Origin: an uncultured Christensenella sp.
GTDB taxonomy: Bacteria; Bacillota; Clostridia; Christensenellales; Borkfalkiaceae
Length of the DNA stretch: 64,000 nt
NCBI GenBank assembly: GCA_910586035.1
Contig: CAJUHT010000003.1
Span: 19,105 to 83,104, forward strand
Direction: 5' to 3'
The notes under the pieces are model-generated. The model searched no databases and was not told where the DNA came from. It was given only the letters and a program-made list of their open reading frames with translations. Shown in pieces: positions 1 to 13,100 of this stretch. Made by a program: the position numbers and the translations under genes. Each line of letters opens with the position of its first letter. Position 1 is the first letter of the stretch.

Positions 1-1091
1 TGCTCCTGTGCGGGAGCGGGGGCGGGAGCGTCCTCGGGATAGTCGTCCTCTTCCTCAAACTGCGCTTGCGCTTCCTCGGCGGGTTGAGCCTGAGCCTGCG
101 CGTTTGCCGTCTGCGCCGCGGGTGCGGGCGCGCGGTTTACCGTCTTTTTCTTCTTTTTGTGTTTATGAATAAGTTCTTCGGGTTCGGGGTACTTTTCGCT
201 AATTTCCTCGTCGAAGAGCGCGGTGAGATTGTCTGCAATCTCCTCCCTGTCTACCCTTGCTCCGCTTATTTTTTTGATGTTTATGCCCGCCGTGCGCTTT
301 TGTGCGTTTACGGGGTCGAGAGCGATGTCCTCATATAACAGCACAAGCGAAAGGTTACCAGTCATATTGAACGTGGGAACGGTTAAACCGAGCAGTACCG
401 CGCTTACTATGCCCCAAAGGAGCATAACAGGTATTATAAGGCTGTTGCCCGCAAGCAGCGAGGCGAACAGCGCGAAGCCGCCTGCGCATACGCCCGCAAC
501 CGCGCCAATAATCAGCGCGGGAATAAACACGCACATAAAGGTCGTCGTTTTGCCGCGGTATTTCATAGAGCTTATGCAAACCGAAACGGCGTCGCCCGCC
601 GAAATGGACGGGTTGGAATCTATTACGTAAGCGGTAGGCTCAAACATTATTAACACTATTATAGTGTATACGGCGTAAATTATCAAGCAGGGAACGGCAA
701 AAATTATGCAAATAAGCGAGTAGTTGGCGCGCCCTACAAATTCGGCGATTAGCAATCCCAGCCCGAAAATTGCGCCGCACACAATCGAAACGAGCAAAAA
801 TCCGCCTATATACATCAAAAATTCCAACACGCTTGCCACGACCATAGTCCAAAGCGGCTTTTGCGAAGCTTTGTTAAACGACTGCGGAATATCGATTTTT
901 TGCTGGTTTTTGGCTATTTTTGCCTGCCTTACGTCAGCAAGACTGACCATTGCGCCTAAAATGACCGTAAGCCGCGCCACTAACGACGTAAAGAAGTACA
1001 AAACGCTCTTTAAAAGATTTTTGTTCTTCCACACCGTTTTGGCGGAAATTTTAAACGCCTGCCTGAAATAATAGGCAAATCCTTTGTTCAT
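1..1091 (-). CDS. polytopic membrane protein with charged tail (partial, 3' end outside window)
   Basis: The frame is open from an ATG at 1091 to the window edge (363 codons seen) and is preceded by a strong GGAGGT ribosome site 4 nt before the ATG. Hydrophobic stretches lie near residues 28-50, 82-118, 124-150, 184-213 and 217-240, giving about five membrane helices. After residue 260 comes a soluble tail: a short acidic segment, a run of lysines, then a low-complexity Ala/Pro/Gln and Glu/Asp-rich region continuing past the edge. The fold recalls DUF975-type membrane proteins, but I do not recognise a family with confidence. It lies 43 bp after the stop of the giant MBG/YDG gene with no terminator between, so it is probably the last visible gene of that operon. 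A role in membrane handling of the giant proteins is only inference from position. Confidence 0.75.
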   Translation of the reverse strand, partial: MNKGFAYYFRQAFKISAKTVWKNKNLLKSVLYFFTSLVARLTVILGAMVSLADVRQAKIAKNQQKIDIPQSFNKASQKPLWTMVVASVLEFLMYIGGFLLVSIVCGAIFGLGLLIAEFVGRANYSLICIIFAVPCLIIYAVYTIIVLIMFEPTAYVIDSNPSISAGDAVSVCISSMKYRGKTTTFMCVFIPALIIGAVAGVCAGGFALFASLLAGNSLIIPVMLLWGIVSAVLLGLTVPTFNMTGNLSLVLLYEDIALDPVNAQKRTAGINIKKISGARVDREEIADNLTALFDEEISEKYPEPEELIHKHKKKKKTVNRAPAPAAQTANAQAQAQPAEEAQAQFEEEDDYPEDAPAPAPAQE

Positions 1092-1134
1092 ATTACCTCC
1101 GAAGCGCCTTTTGTTGCGCCTGTTGCTTTTAAAA

Positions 1135-4100
1135 TTACTGTGCGTTTACCTTGCCCGTAACCACCGTTACGCCGTCGGGCGCGGTACAGGTGAGTTCGTA
1201 CCTGTCCGAACGGTCGTAGCGGAATACTCGGCTTCCCTGCACCACAAGCCTGTAAATATACACCGTATAAGTTTGGGTGCCGTCGTCGTTTTCGGTTACG
1301 GCTATCTCTATAAGGTGCTCCTCGTCCGCGTTGAGCCCCTCCGCCGTAAAGCCCGTAAGCTTGCCGTCCTCTACGGTTGCGCCGCTGAAATCGATGAACA
1401 GTTCGCGGCGGAGCGTAGTCGTTTGCGAGTTGTTTACAAAACTTGCCGAAACGTCGGTATTTGCGTTGAGATACAGGTTGTAGTTGTTGCCTGCGTCCAC
1501 TCTCTTGCCCTGTGAATTGAGCGAGTAGACAACCACGCCGAGGGTGTAAACTCCGTTTTCCTTATATACGAACACCGCAACGCTATGCCCGTCTTTAAGA
1601 CTGCCGTTTACCGTATAGTAGCTTTCCGCCAACTGCCAGTTGCCGTCGGAAGTAAGCGTATACATACTTCCCTTGCCGCCTGCAAGCGCGCTCTGCGTTA
1701 CGCCCGCGCCTATTTCAACGGTTATTGCGGGGCGAGCCAACTGCGCCGCCTGCTCTACGGTTACCACTTCAACGGGCACGTCGGTACCGGAAGTCGTAAG
1801 CGACAGCTTGTAGTTTACGCTTGCGTCCACCATTTTGCCGGCGGTATTGAGCGAGTAAATAACTATGCCCACACGCCAGCCGTCGGGCGTTTCAAACGCC
1901 TGCAAGTGCGCCTTATGTTCGGTTGTTCCGTCGGAATAAAGCCCGCTTACCGTATAGTTGGCGGAGTTAATTAGCTTTCTGCCGTCCATTTCGGTATAAA
2001 CGGAGCCGCTGTCGAGCGCGGAAGCCGTCAAGCCGTTTACGTTTACGTTGAGCACGTTTTCCTTTACGATTAAAGGTCTGCCCTCTTCTTCGGCGTTATC
2101 GCAAACCAAAGTGTAAATAATGGTTACGTTTGCGCCCTTTGCGTCGACTACTCTTACATATCTCGAAAGCCAATCAGTATAAACCGCCGCGTCCGCCTTT
2201 ACGGTGTGCTGGTTTGCGGTAACGGTAAGCCTGTGCCCGTAGCCGAGCGTATAGCCAGCCGATAGAGCGACCGCGTTGTCCTTATCGAACGTATGCGTAA
2301 TTCTGTTGCCCGTGTACTGATACGTTCCGCCTACCGCGCCCATAGTGTAATGAAGCTCTACGGGTTTGTATTCGAGACGCGCTTTGAAGCTGTTTGCATT
2401 GAGCCCCAATTCTTTGATGCGCGCGTTGCTTGCGTCGTACGAGTAAACGATATCGTAGTTGCCCGACGCGTCAGCGCCGTCCGAAGTTACTTTAACGCTC
2501 TTTATTGTTACGGAGTCCGCCTTGACCGTGGGGGCTACCTCGCCCGAAGTTATGGTAAGCGTATCGCCCGCGGCAACCGAGCCGTCGTAAACGACAAAGT
2601 CGCTTTCGCCGAGCGCGAGATTTTTGCCAGCGTACTCCTGAGGTTCGGCGTAAGGACTTACCGGTCCTATAATCATTGAACGGCGTGTGATTTCCACCGT
2701 ATAGGTAATTAAAGTTATATCGTAGTTAGCCGCGCCGTCGAAGGTTACGCCCACCTGATACAAGCCTACGTTATACCTTTCAACCGAGTTGCCGTTTAAC
2801 GTAAGCGCGTACGTAAGCGAAGGTATCGCGCCGCCGACAAAGCCGTCGTAGCCCTCCGTTTCCTCGGTGGCAACCGCCTTGATTGCGGGCGCCTGATTGT
2901 TGTAAACAAACTTGATTTCGCCGTCGTCGTTTTCCACAACAAGGGCAACCGTGCGCTTGCGTATTGTAAACTCGCAGGTTTCGTACTCTATAAAGTAGTG
3001 TTGCGAGCCCTCGCCTGAAATTACTACGGAAACTACGTACGTGCCTGCGTTTACGGGCGTTGCGCCGTCCGTGTAAACGTCGGTAGCGTCGTCCTTGTTA
3101 GTAAACGTGTATGTACGCGTAAGACTGTTGTAGTGTTCGTCGGTAAAGCCGTATTCATCGCCGACTGCGATATCTTCCGCGGGCAGGTTGTGAACGTGAT
3201 TTATACCGAACAAGCCTATATTTACGGGGTTGCCGTCGTAAACGTACTCGCCGCCGTTATATTCGGGCGTTACAAGTACCTTCCTTTCCGTAACGATAAG
3301 CAAACCGCCGTCGTTGGAAACAATGTAGTAGTTTTTGTCTACGAGCGACTTATTGGTAAACTCAACCGTAACTTCCTGATACTTGGTAGCGCCTGCGGGT
3401 AAAGGCGATTTATCCGTATACGTGAACGTTGCGCCCGCGTTTTCCAAATCGTCGCCAACGAAGCCCGCGCCGTCGTCGCCGATACCCCAGAGATACCAGG
3501 ACTGCAAATGCTCGGTCGTATATTCGTCGTTGCCCTGCTCTACCGTGCGGTCGTCAACCTTAACCTCTATTTCGCGCCTCTTTATTCTCAGCGTGCATTC
3601 GAGGGTGCTGTTGGCTTCGTCAAGCACGTAGTTTTCGGCGTTGCCGCTTGTAAACTGCAAGTTGTCTTTATCGAACGTTACCGTATAGTTGCCCGCGTTG
3701 ACGGGAGCCGCGGAGTACGTTACCACGCACTCAATCGCGTCGCCGTCGGCTATTCCCGTTGCCGTGAAACCTTCGCCCGCCGAGTAGTCGTACTCAACGC
3801 CGTTGTACACGCTTTCATCGTCGGATAAGCTTACGGTAAACTTTTTGGGCACTACCGTAAAGGTAATATCCTCGCAGGAAACTTCGTAGTTTTCGGAAAT
3901 GATTGCAAAACCGTCCGCGCAACTTACCATTGTCATATCGGCGTCAAACTCGATATAATATGTGCCAGCGTCCTTGATTGTAGTTACGGCAACCGTCTTT
4001 TCCGCGTCGGCGTAATATTTAAGCGCTATGCTTGCAAGCGATTCGCCGTAGGCAAGCGAGCTACCCGCCGCAACGGTGCAGTCGTCCTCGTCGTAATAGT

Positions 4101-7100
4101 GCTCCGCGCCGTATTCTTCGTCCGCCCATTCGCCGAGAACAAGCGTAACCGACTTTTTAATTACGTCAAATTCAACGTCGGCACACTCTATATCGTAGTT
4201 GACTATGCCGTTTTCTATATCCGTGCCGTTGTTTACCGTGCAGAAGCTGTTTTCCAAATCGAGCGAAGCTACGTACGTGCCCGCGTTTTTGGGCATTGCT
4301 CCGTCCTGCGAGTTGTAAACCAACGCTATCGTAAGCGTTTCTCCGCTTACAAGCCCGACAGCCGTAAACTGCTTAATGTGCGCGTCGTAACCCGTATCGC
4401 CGTAAACGTACTCCGTCTTGCCGCCGTTATTAAGCGTTATTTTAAGGCTTGCCCTGTCTATTTTAAGTCTGCCGTAAACGTATTCAATATTATAGTTGTG
4501 CGCTACGCTGTTGCCGTCCGCGTCGACCACGGTATATTCCACCGTGTTTTCCGCGCCCTCGCCCTCGGTTGCGTTGGTTACCGAGAAGGGCGTTACAAGC
4601 TTTAACGTGTGCGACAGAGAGGTTATAAGACCCGTTACCTTTTCGCCGTGCTCGTTTTCGTAATAGCACTCTTCGTATTCGGGTTGGGAAAGGGGCTGAC
4701 CGTTATAAACCTTACCGTCCGAGCCAGTAACCACCGTTATCGTCCTCTCCGTAACGGTAAGCGTACCGTACTCGCAATTAGCCAAATCGATTGTATAGTT
4801 GCCGTCCGCGGGCGCGCTGAACGCAAATTTGTTTAACATTCCCTCCGCGCTAACGTCGGTTATACCGTTGGAATCAATTTCGTTTTGGTCGAGTTCGAGA
4901 AGCGCGCCGTTCAGAAGTCCCGCCTTGCTCTCGTCGTCGGCAAACACCGTAATATATCCGCCCACGTGAAGCATTTCGCCGTCGTAGACCTTACTTACCG
5001 TATCTGTAATTACCTTTATGTTACGCTTTTCAACCGTCAGAACGCCGTCTACAAACGTAAATTCGTAGTTGTCCTTACCGTTACCCGTTACTTCAACGGT
5101 GCCCTCGTCGGCGATAATACCGTACGTGCCCGCATTCAAAAGGGTATACCCGTCCACAGTCTGCACGGTTACGGGCGCGCCGTCTTTGAAGTACGCCGCC
5201 GAGAATGTAAGCGCTTCGTTTACGGGCAATTTTCCGCAGTCGAGCGTAAATCCGTTTTCGGGTATTTCCTCTCCGTATACGGAATTCACGTTATTCAAAG
5301 TTACCTCAACGGCAAGTTTGGTTACCTTTAAGGTACCTTCCGTACAGTCGATATCGTAGTTGCCCGTCATATCGCCGCCGTCCGCAGCCGTTATTTTAAG
5401 CACATACGCGTTTGCGCACTCGCCGACTACCATCTGCTTTGCCTGACTTACAACAGATACCGAGTGCCCTAAAACGAGCGCGTCCGCGTCGTAAGTAAAG
5501 CCAGCCGTAAGCGCTTTGCCGTTGTAGCTCCTTTCATCGCTTTCCGTAACGACGGTAAGAGTTTTTTGCGTTATTTCGAGGTAGGTTTCCACGTCGGCGT
5601 AAGTTATTATAAACTCGCCCGCCTTGTTGCCGAAGCCGTCCAAAACTTTGTACCCGGCTGTGTTGAGCTTTTTCTGCACGTTTGCGCCGTCGGTGGAGAA
5701 TTCGCCGTCAAGCACAAAAGTATAACCTGCGGGAAGAGTAGTTACCTGATGTCCGTCCGCGTCGGTGTAGGCAAACTCAACTTCGTCCGCGGGAGCTTCC
5801 GCGGTAAGTTCGAGCGCCGCGCCGTCGTAAATCTTGGAAACGTTTTTACGGGTTACTACAAGGTTGATGCCATTTATAGTAAGCGTGCCGTACGTGTCTT
5901 CCGTCGCCTCTATCTCGTAGTTATCTTCGCCGCCGACAACTTCCGCGCCGTCTGCAAACACCTTTACCGAACCGCACGCAACGCTGTAAACGCCTGCAAA
6001 TACGGGAGTAACCTCCGCGCCGCCGCGCAAGTACTTGGGAGTAACTTCTATCTGCTCGCCGTAAGCCAAGCCCTCGACCGCCGCATAGTTGCCGACGCCT
6101 GCGGGATAGGCAAGTTCCTCGCCGTACTCCGCCTCGAAATCGAGCATAGTTACTTTCAGCTTTTTGGCAGTTATTTCAAATTCCGCGGCAGGGCAGGAGG
6201 AAAGCGCGTAGTTGTCAAGACCGCCCGCCTTTACAGTTCCGTTTACCGTAACAGCGCAGTTGTTCCAATCGATTTCCGCCGTGTAAACGCCCTTGTTCTT
6301 GGGAACGCTTATTACGCCGCCGTTATGCTTATAAGTTACTGCTATATCCAGCGTTTCGCCTGCCGCAAGCCCCTCAACGGTCGCGTTGCAGATACTGTCG
6401 CCGTAGCCGTCGTCGCCGTATTCGAATTTAACAACACCGTCTTTATTCAAAGTTACGCTGAGCTGCGCCTTGACGATTTCGAAAGTTACCGCCGCAGGCT
6501 GAGCCGTGAGTTTATAGTTGTTTACGCCTTTTATGCTGGGCGTGCCGTCCGCATACGTTACCGTACTGTTAGCCCAATCGGCGTATGCGGTATAGGTGCC
6601 TACGCCGTCTACCGTTCTGTCGTAAGTAAGCGCGAGATTTAATTTTTCGCCGTTGACAAGACCCGCCGCCGCATTATTTACTATGAGCTGAGCGTAATTG
6701 CCGTTGCCGTAAGCTACCGCCACTCCGCGGTTTAAAGATATCGTAACAGCCGCGGGCTCAATAATAATTTTGCCGTAATCGTATTCAATGCTGTAATTGG
6801 CGGTTACGTCCGCGCCCGCGCAAGTTACTTTTACTACTATCTCGTTATCTACGCCTTCCGCCGCAGTCGCGTCCGTAACTTCGAACGTGAGAGCCGTTTC
6901 AAGGGCGTGCCCTAAGTCTTTTAACAGCCCTTCCGTAGCTTCGTAGCCTTCCGCGGAGTGCGCGTTGCCGTCGTAAGTTGCTTTAAGTCCGTCCGTTCTG
7001 ACTTTGAGAGTTCTTGCCGTAATTATTATTTTGCCGTACTCATAACTAATAGTATAGTTGGAAGTAACGTCGCTATCGCCGAAAATCTTTACCGTTGTGG

Positions 7101-10100
7101 TATTGTCCACGCCCGCGGTAGAGGTAACGTCGGTATAGCCGTATTCAACGTCTACTCTCATTTCCTGCCCGTCCGCAACCGAGCCGGCTATAACTTTGGG
7201 AAGCTCCTTACTGAACTGCATTTCGCCGTTATATTCAGCGATGAGATTGCCCGTCTTTACGGTTATTTCGCGCTTTAATACCGAAATTGTTCCGTAGTCG
7301 ACCCTGTCAATCACGTAATTGCCGTCGGGAGAAGCGTACTCGCACACGTTGATTTCCGAACCGAAGTCCGTCAATTCCGTTACGCTGTTTACGGTAAGCT
7401 CCGCGCCGTTTAAAAGTCCGTCGGATATGCCGTCGCCAGCCCAAACGGTAATATAGCTTGAATCACTGTAAACGTTGCCGTCGTAAACGTGTTTGGAGGT
7501 TGCCGTTGTTACTATTATGTGCCTCGGCGTTACGCTTATTTTTGCAAGCGCGCCCAGACTGAATACGTAGTTTTTAACGTTTTCCCTGCCGCCCGTAATT
7601 GCGTAGGTGCTTTCGTCTACTACCATTGAATAGTTTTTAGCGACGGGCAACAGGAAGTAACCGTCGACTTCTACGGGAGTTACTACCGCGCCGTTGAGCT
7701 TGTAAATAATGTTAAACGACAGCTCTTCGCCGTTGGGCAATTCGCCGCAACTGAGGGTGAAGATGTTTTCAATAATTTCGCCGTAAACTACTTCGAGCCC
7801 GCCTTTAAGCGTTACCGTTACCGCCAAAGGATTGATTTTGAGCGTGCCGCGTGTGTAGGTTATCGCGTAGTTGTTTTTAGCGTCCTCGCCGTCCTCGCCG
7901 ACTATCGTATATTCGATTTCGTTTAACGTGTTGCCCGCGTCCGTTATTTCCGTATCCTTGGTAACGGTCATAATATCGCCGTCGGCAAACGCCTGCGTAA
8001 ACGCGCCCGAACCCGTATACGTTGCCGTGTAGCCCGCCGTAAGCGCGCTTCCGTCGTAGTCCTTTGTCGCGCTGTCGGTGGCTATGGTAATCTCTCTCTT
8101 GGTTATTATGAGTTTGCCGCAGTTTGCCGCATAGGAAATTATGTAATTTTCCGATACTTCTCCGCCGTACATAACTTTGAAAGTAGTTAAGTTATCCACG
8201 CCGCCCGCCGCCGTCGCCTTGGATACGGAGTACTTTTCGTCCACTTCGAGAGTATAACCCTCGGCAAGCGTTGCGCCGCTGAGCGTATAGTCGGTGCAGT
8301 AAAGCGGATTTCCGTCGTATTCCTTTTGCGCCGTGCCTGTGGTAATTACGATTACCATTGCGGAAATTGTAAGCGTGCCGTTTACGTCGGTTACGCTATA
8401 ATTGTTTGCCCCGCCGTCGAGCAGCGCGCCGTTTTGTGAGTAAACTTCAAACGTTTTCAGCACTATTTCGTACTCGCCAGCCTGAGTGGGCTTTTCCACC
8501 GCTACGCCGTTTTGCACGTATTCGACAGCCGTAATTTTAAACTGTTCGCCGTTTGCAAGCTCGGAAGAGAGCAGTTTGTCGTAGTTGCCGATAAAGTCGG
8601 GATACTGCGCCTCGTCGCCGTAAGGCACCGCCAAATCTTTTACCTGAATGACTACGCTCTTGGCTTTTATAGTTAAAGTTGCGGTATTTGTATAAGTTAT
8701 CGAGTAGTTGGCTAAGTCGGCATTGCCGTTTTCTATGCTTGCGCCGTCAACCGAAATGCCGTACGCGCCCGCATTTACAGCCGCATTGCCGTTTTCGTCC
8801 TCTACCTTAAATGAAAGTTTAAGCTCGTCGCCGAAAGGCAAAGGCGCCTCGGCAACAGAGTAGGTTATTTCCGGAAGTTCGTCGCCGTACGTGCAGGACG
8901 CGTCGTCTACCGTTACGTTGATTTGCTTGGGCGTAATTTCAAACGTTACGGGCGAGCAGACGAAGCCGTCGGCAAATTTGTAGTTTTCTATGCCGCCGTC
9001 CGCCGCCGAGCCGTCCGCATTTAGCACAACGCAGTTTTCCCAATCGAGCGTAGCCGTGTACTTGCCCACGTTTGCGGGAACAAACGCGTCTTGCGCCGCT
9101 CTTGCCGCAAACGCCCTTGCCCCTCTTGCCGAACGGATTGTTGCTACGGGCGCATATATAACTGCGACGTTGACCGTCTGTCCGTTTACCGCGCCTATTA
9201 TATCCGCCCTGCAAATGACGCTTGTAAAGTCGGAGCCGTAAGCAAACGCCGTAACGCCCGCGCCGTTTAACATTATTTCTATTTCCGCGCGCTCGATAGT
9301 AAGCAGAGGGCTGTTGTTCTCCGCCTGATTTATTATATAATTTTGTACGTTGGCGTTGCCGTTTTCCACTTTGGCGTCGGCGATATTTATCGCGTACGCG
9401 CCCGCCTGTTCGGGTATGGAATAGGTTGCTCCGTCCGACTTGCTTGTAAACTCGAAGGTTAGCGCAATTACGTCGCCGTAAGGCAGAGGCGCCTCGGCAA
9501 CAGAGTAAGTTATTTCGGGAAGTTCGTCGCCGTACGTGCAGGACGCGTCGTCTATTGAAACGGTTACTTGCAGTTTTTCTACGGTAAGCTTGCCGAAGTT
9601 AGTAGTGATATTGTAATTATCCGCGTTTTCGTTGCCGCCGATAACTTCAACGGTAGCAATGCCTATATCGTACACTCCCGCGTTGACGGGCGCGTTAGTC
9701 CAGGCGCCGCCCAACCCGTATTGGAACGTAAGCGCGAGTTTTTCGCCGTAAGGCAACTCGTAAGGCTGACCGTTTACCGTTATTGCAAATTGCAATTGGG
9801 GCAGAGCCTCGCCGTACGTACAGGAATAATTGCCGACCGTTACCGTTATATTGCGCTGTCTTATAGTCAGCTTACCGTCTACAAACTGCGCGGAGTAATT
9901 GTCGTTTACGCTTTCGGAAAGATTTATAAACGCCTCGTCGCACTTAACGACGTATTCGCCCGCGTCTACTGGAACGCCGTCTACAAGCACGCCGCTCATA
10001 TCGTAGTACTTCAAAGATACATTGAGATACTCGTCGTAAGGCAGGGTATATTCCTCGCCGCCGCTGTAAATTGCGTAAGTGTTCACGGCAGGTTCGGGCG

Positions 10101-13100
10101 CGCCGTATATGTACTGCGTATCCTCGCTTATGACTACCGTAATCTCTCTCTTTTCGATTTCGAGAGTACCGTAAACGCATTCTATTATATAATTGGTAAG
10201 CTGAGAGCCCTCTCCGCTTTCAAAACCTTCGTCGCCGTAAGCGCCGCTGTCGTGAGCGTACACGGTAAACAGCGTAGCCACAACCGAATACTTGCCTACG
10301 TATCTGGGAATTATGTAGTTTTTGGTTTCCTCGTCGCCGACTTCGGTAAACTTTACGGAAACTTCCAAAAGCTCGCCGTAAGCCAACGCTTCGCCACTCT
10401 CTTCGGACAGCACGCTGAAATTGCCTATCGAGGGAACGCTTGCCGCAAAGTCGCCGTATTCTGCGGTAATGTCGTCGAGTTTGATGCTTACGGTTTTCTT
10501 GTCGATTGTAAGCGAGGCGTAGTTGTAAGTAATTTCGTAATTATTTACGCCGTCTTCCGCGCCGCTTACCTTTACCAAGCCTTCCTTAATGCCGTAAACG
10601 CCGGCGTTGAGCGGTTTAACCTCTTCTCCGTTCTTTATGTAAACGTTGTCGAATTGCAATTCTTCGCCGTAGGGAAGAGAAGTTGCCGTAAGCGTGCCCG
10701 AAGCGCCGTCGGAAATATCCACGTTTAAGGTAAACGTATTTTCGGGAACAGGCGCGCCGTAAACGCACTGCTTATCGTCGAAAGTTACGCCGACCTTGCG
10801 CCTTAAAATTTCCACGTTGCCCGATGTGAAAGTTACGTTGTAATTCAAAGTTACCGCGCCGATTAAACCGCCGTCCTCGGAATACGTTAAGCTGTTTTCC
10901 CCGTCGAGCTCTATTGCGTAAGAGCCTGCGTTCAACGCCTCCACGGGCTGACTGCCAAGCGTGTAGTTTACGTAAACTACGGCTACTTTAAGCTGTTCTT
11001 CATAGCAAAGCCCGTTTGCTGAAACGTAATTGCCCGTTTCGGAAGCGTACTCTACGGGTTTGCCGTAAATTACGTCGGGTAAATCGTTTAAAGTAACTTC
11101 GAGATTTGCCTTTTCTATCGTAAGCGACCCCGCCGACACGCTTATATAGTAATTGCCGTTTAAGGAAGCCGTTTCAACGGTTTCGCCGTTTATTTTAACT
11201 TCTCCCGCGGAAATTATGTAAATGCCTGCGTTTTTGGCTTCAACGTCGTAAACACCTTGCTCTCCGTTTTTACGGAATACGTGGGTTACGGTTATTTCGT
11301 CGCCGTAGGGAAGGCTTTCGCCCTCCTCCAAGCCGCCTATTTTATAAGAGGGCTGGGGAATAGTTTCTCCGTAAACGCATTTTATTTTATCAAAAAAGAT
11401 TGTTATTCGTTTTTGAACTATTTCCAGCGTGCCCGCTTCCGTTGTAAGGCGGTAATTGTTTTCGCCGCCGTATACCGTTTCCCCGTTGCTCGAATAAACG
11501 GTATAGCCGTCCAGCGCGATTACGTAAAGTCCTACGTCCTTAGGTTCCACGTCGCGCAATTCTTCCGCAATGTGCTGCTGGTATTTAACGGTAAGTTTAA
11601 GTCGTTCGCCGTAGGCGATATTTTCAACCGAATCGTAGTTGCCTATTTCTTCGGAATATTTAACCTTTGCGCCGAAGTCGCCGTAAGTAACGTTTAATAA
11701 ATCGCTTATCGTAACCTTTATATCTCTGGCTACTATATCCATCCGCCCGAGAGTTAAATTGGTTACGGTGTAATTGTTTTTACCGCCCTCTATTTCGTTG
11801 CCGTTTTCGTCGTAGAATGTACAGCTGTCGGCATAGGGGTTTGTCAATAAACTTATATAGTATTTGCCAACGTTTCTCGGCGTAGTATCCTCTATACCCT
11901 CGTACGTGTATTTTACGGCTACTTTAAGCTGTTCTCCGTAGGCAAGCTCGGTGGTGTTTGCCGCGTCGTAGTTGCCCGCCGTATCGGGATAGGGGAAAGT
12001 ATTTACAAAGTCGTAATCGCCGTAGACGATTGATTTATCATTGAAGAAAGCTAACAGCGTAATCTGCAATTCGCGCTTGTGAATAATCAAGCCGTCGACG
12101 CGCGCGCTGTCGATATTGTAGTTGTTCGCTCCGCCCTCTATAATCGTTACGCCGTCCGCTTTGTAGAATACGCAATCGTTCAGGCTCAATTCCGCAGAAT
12201 ACCTGCCCGCGTTTTTAGCCTGCGTAACTTCGCCGTTCTGTAAATAGTTTACGTCAATTTTAAGTTTTTCGCCGTACGCAAGGTCGGGCACGTTGGCGTA
12301 GTTGCCAACCGCGTCCGCATATTCGAAAGTATCGCCGTAAGTTACGTCGGCTATCGCATTCAACTCCACCGTAATATCGCGGGGAGTAATCGTAAGTTTA
12401 CCGTAAACTACTTCTACTTCATAGTTGTCTAAGCCGTCCGCATTGCCGTTGAACAGCAGGTCGGTTACGTTTATACGGTATTCGCCCGCATTCTTCGGCG
12501 CGGTGGTCAAATCGTCCGCATAATAGTAGCTTAACGTAAGCTCCTCGCCGTAGGGCAGTTCGCCGTTTTCGTCCAAACCGTCCGTAATTTCGTACGAGTT
12601 TTCTGGCAACGCATTGCCGTATACGCAGGTTTGGTCTTCAACAGTAACGGTAATGCTCTTTTTGCCTATTGTGAGCGTGCCGCACACAACGGTTATATCG
12701 TAGTTGAGGTTGGCGTCTGTGCCGTCAATCGTCTGCGACACGGAGGTTATTGCGTATTCGCCCGCGTCTTTGGGAGCTGCGGGAGTATAACCGTAGCCGA
12801 GGGTAAGGCTTTCGCCGTAAGGAAGCCCGCCGTTTTCGTCCAAGCCCGCCGTTATTTCAAACGAGTTTTCGGGCAGGTCGTCGCCGTATACGCAGGCGCG
12901 GTCTTCAATAGTTACGGTGATGCTCTTTTTGCCTATATTCAAAATGCCGTCCGCGATTACTATATCGTAGTTGTCCGCTCCGCCCTCGACCTTAGCGCCG
13001 TCGAGATAAATTTCATAGGAAGCCGCCGCAACCTTGTACTGACCCGCGTTTTTGGGTTGGGAAACAGGGTTGCCCTCGCCGTCGCAGAAATTGACGGAAA

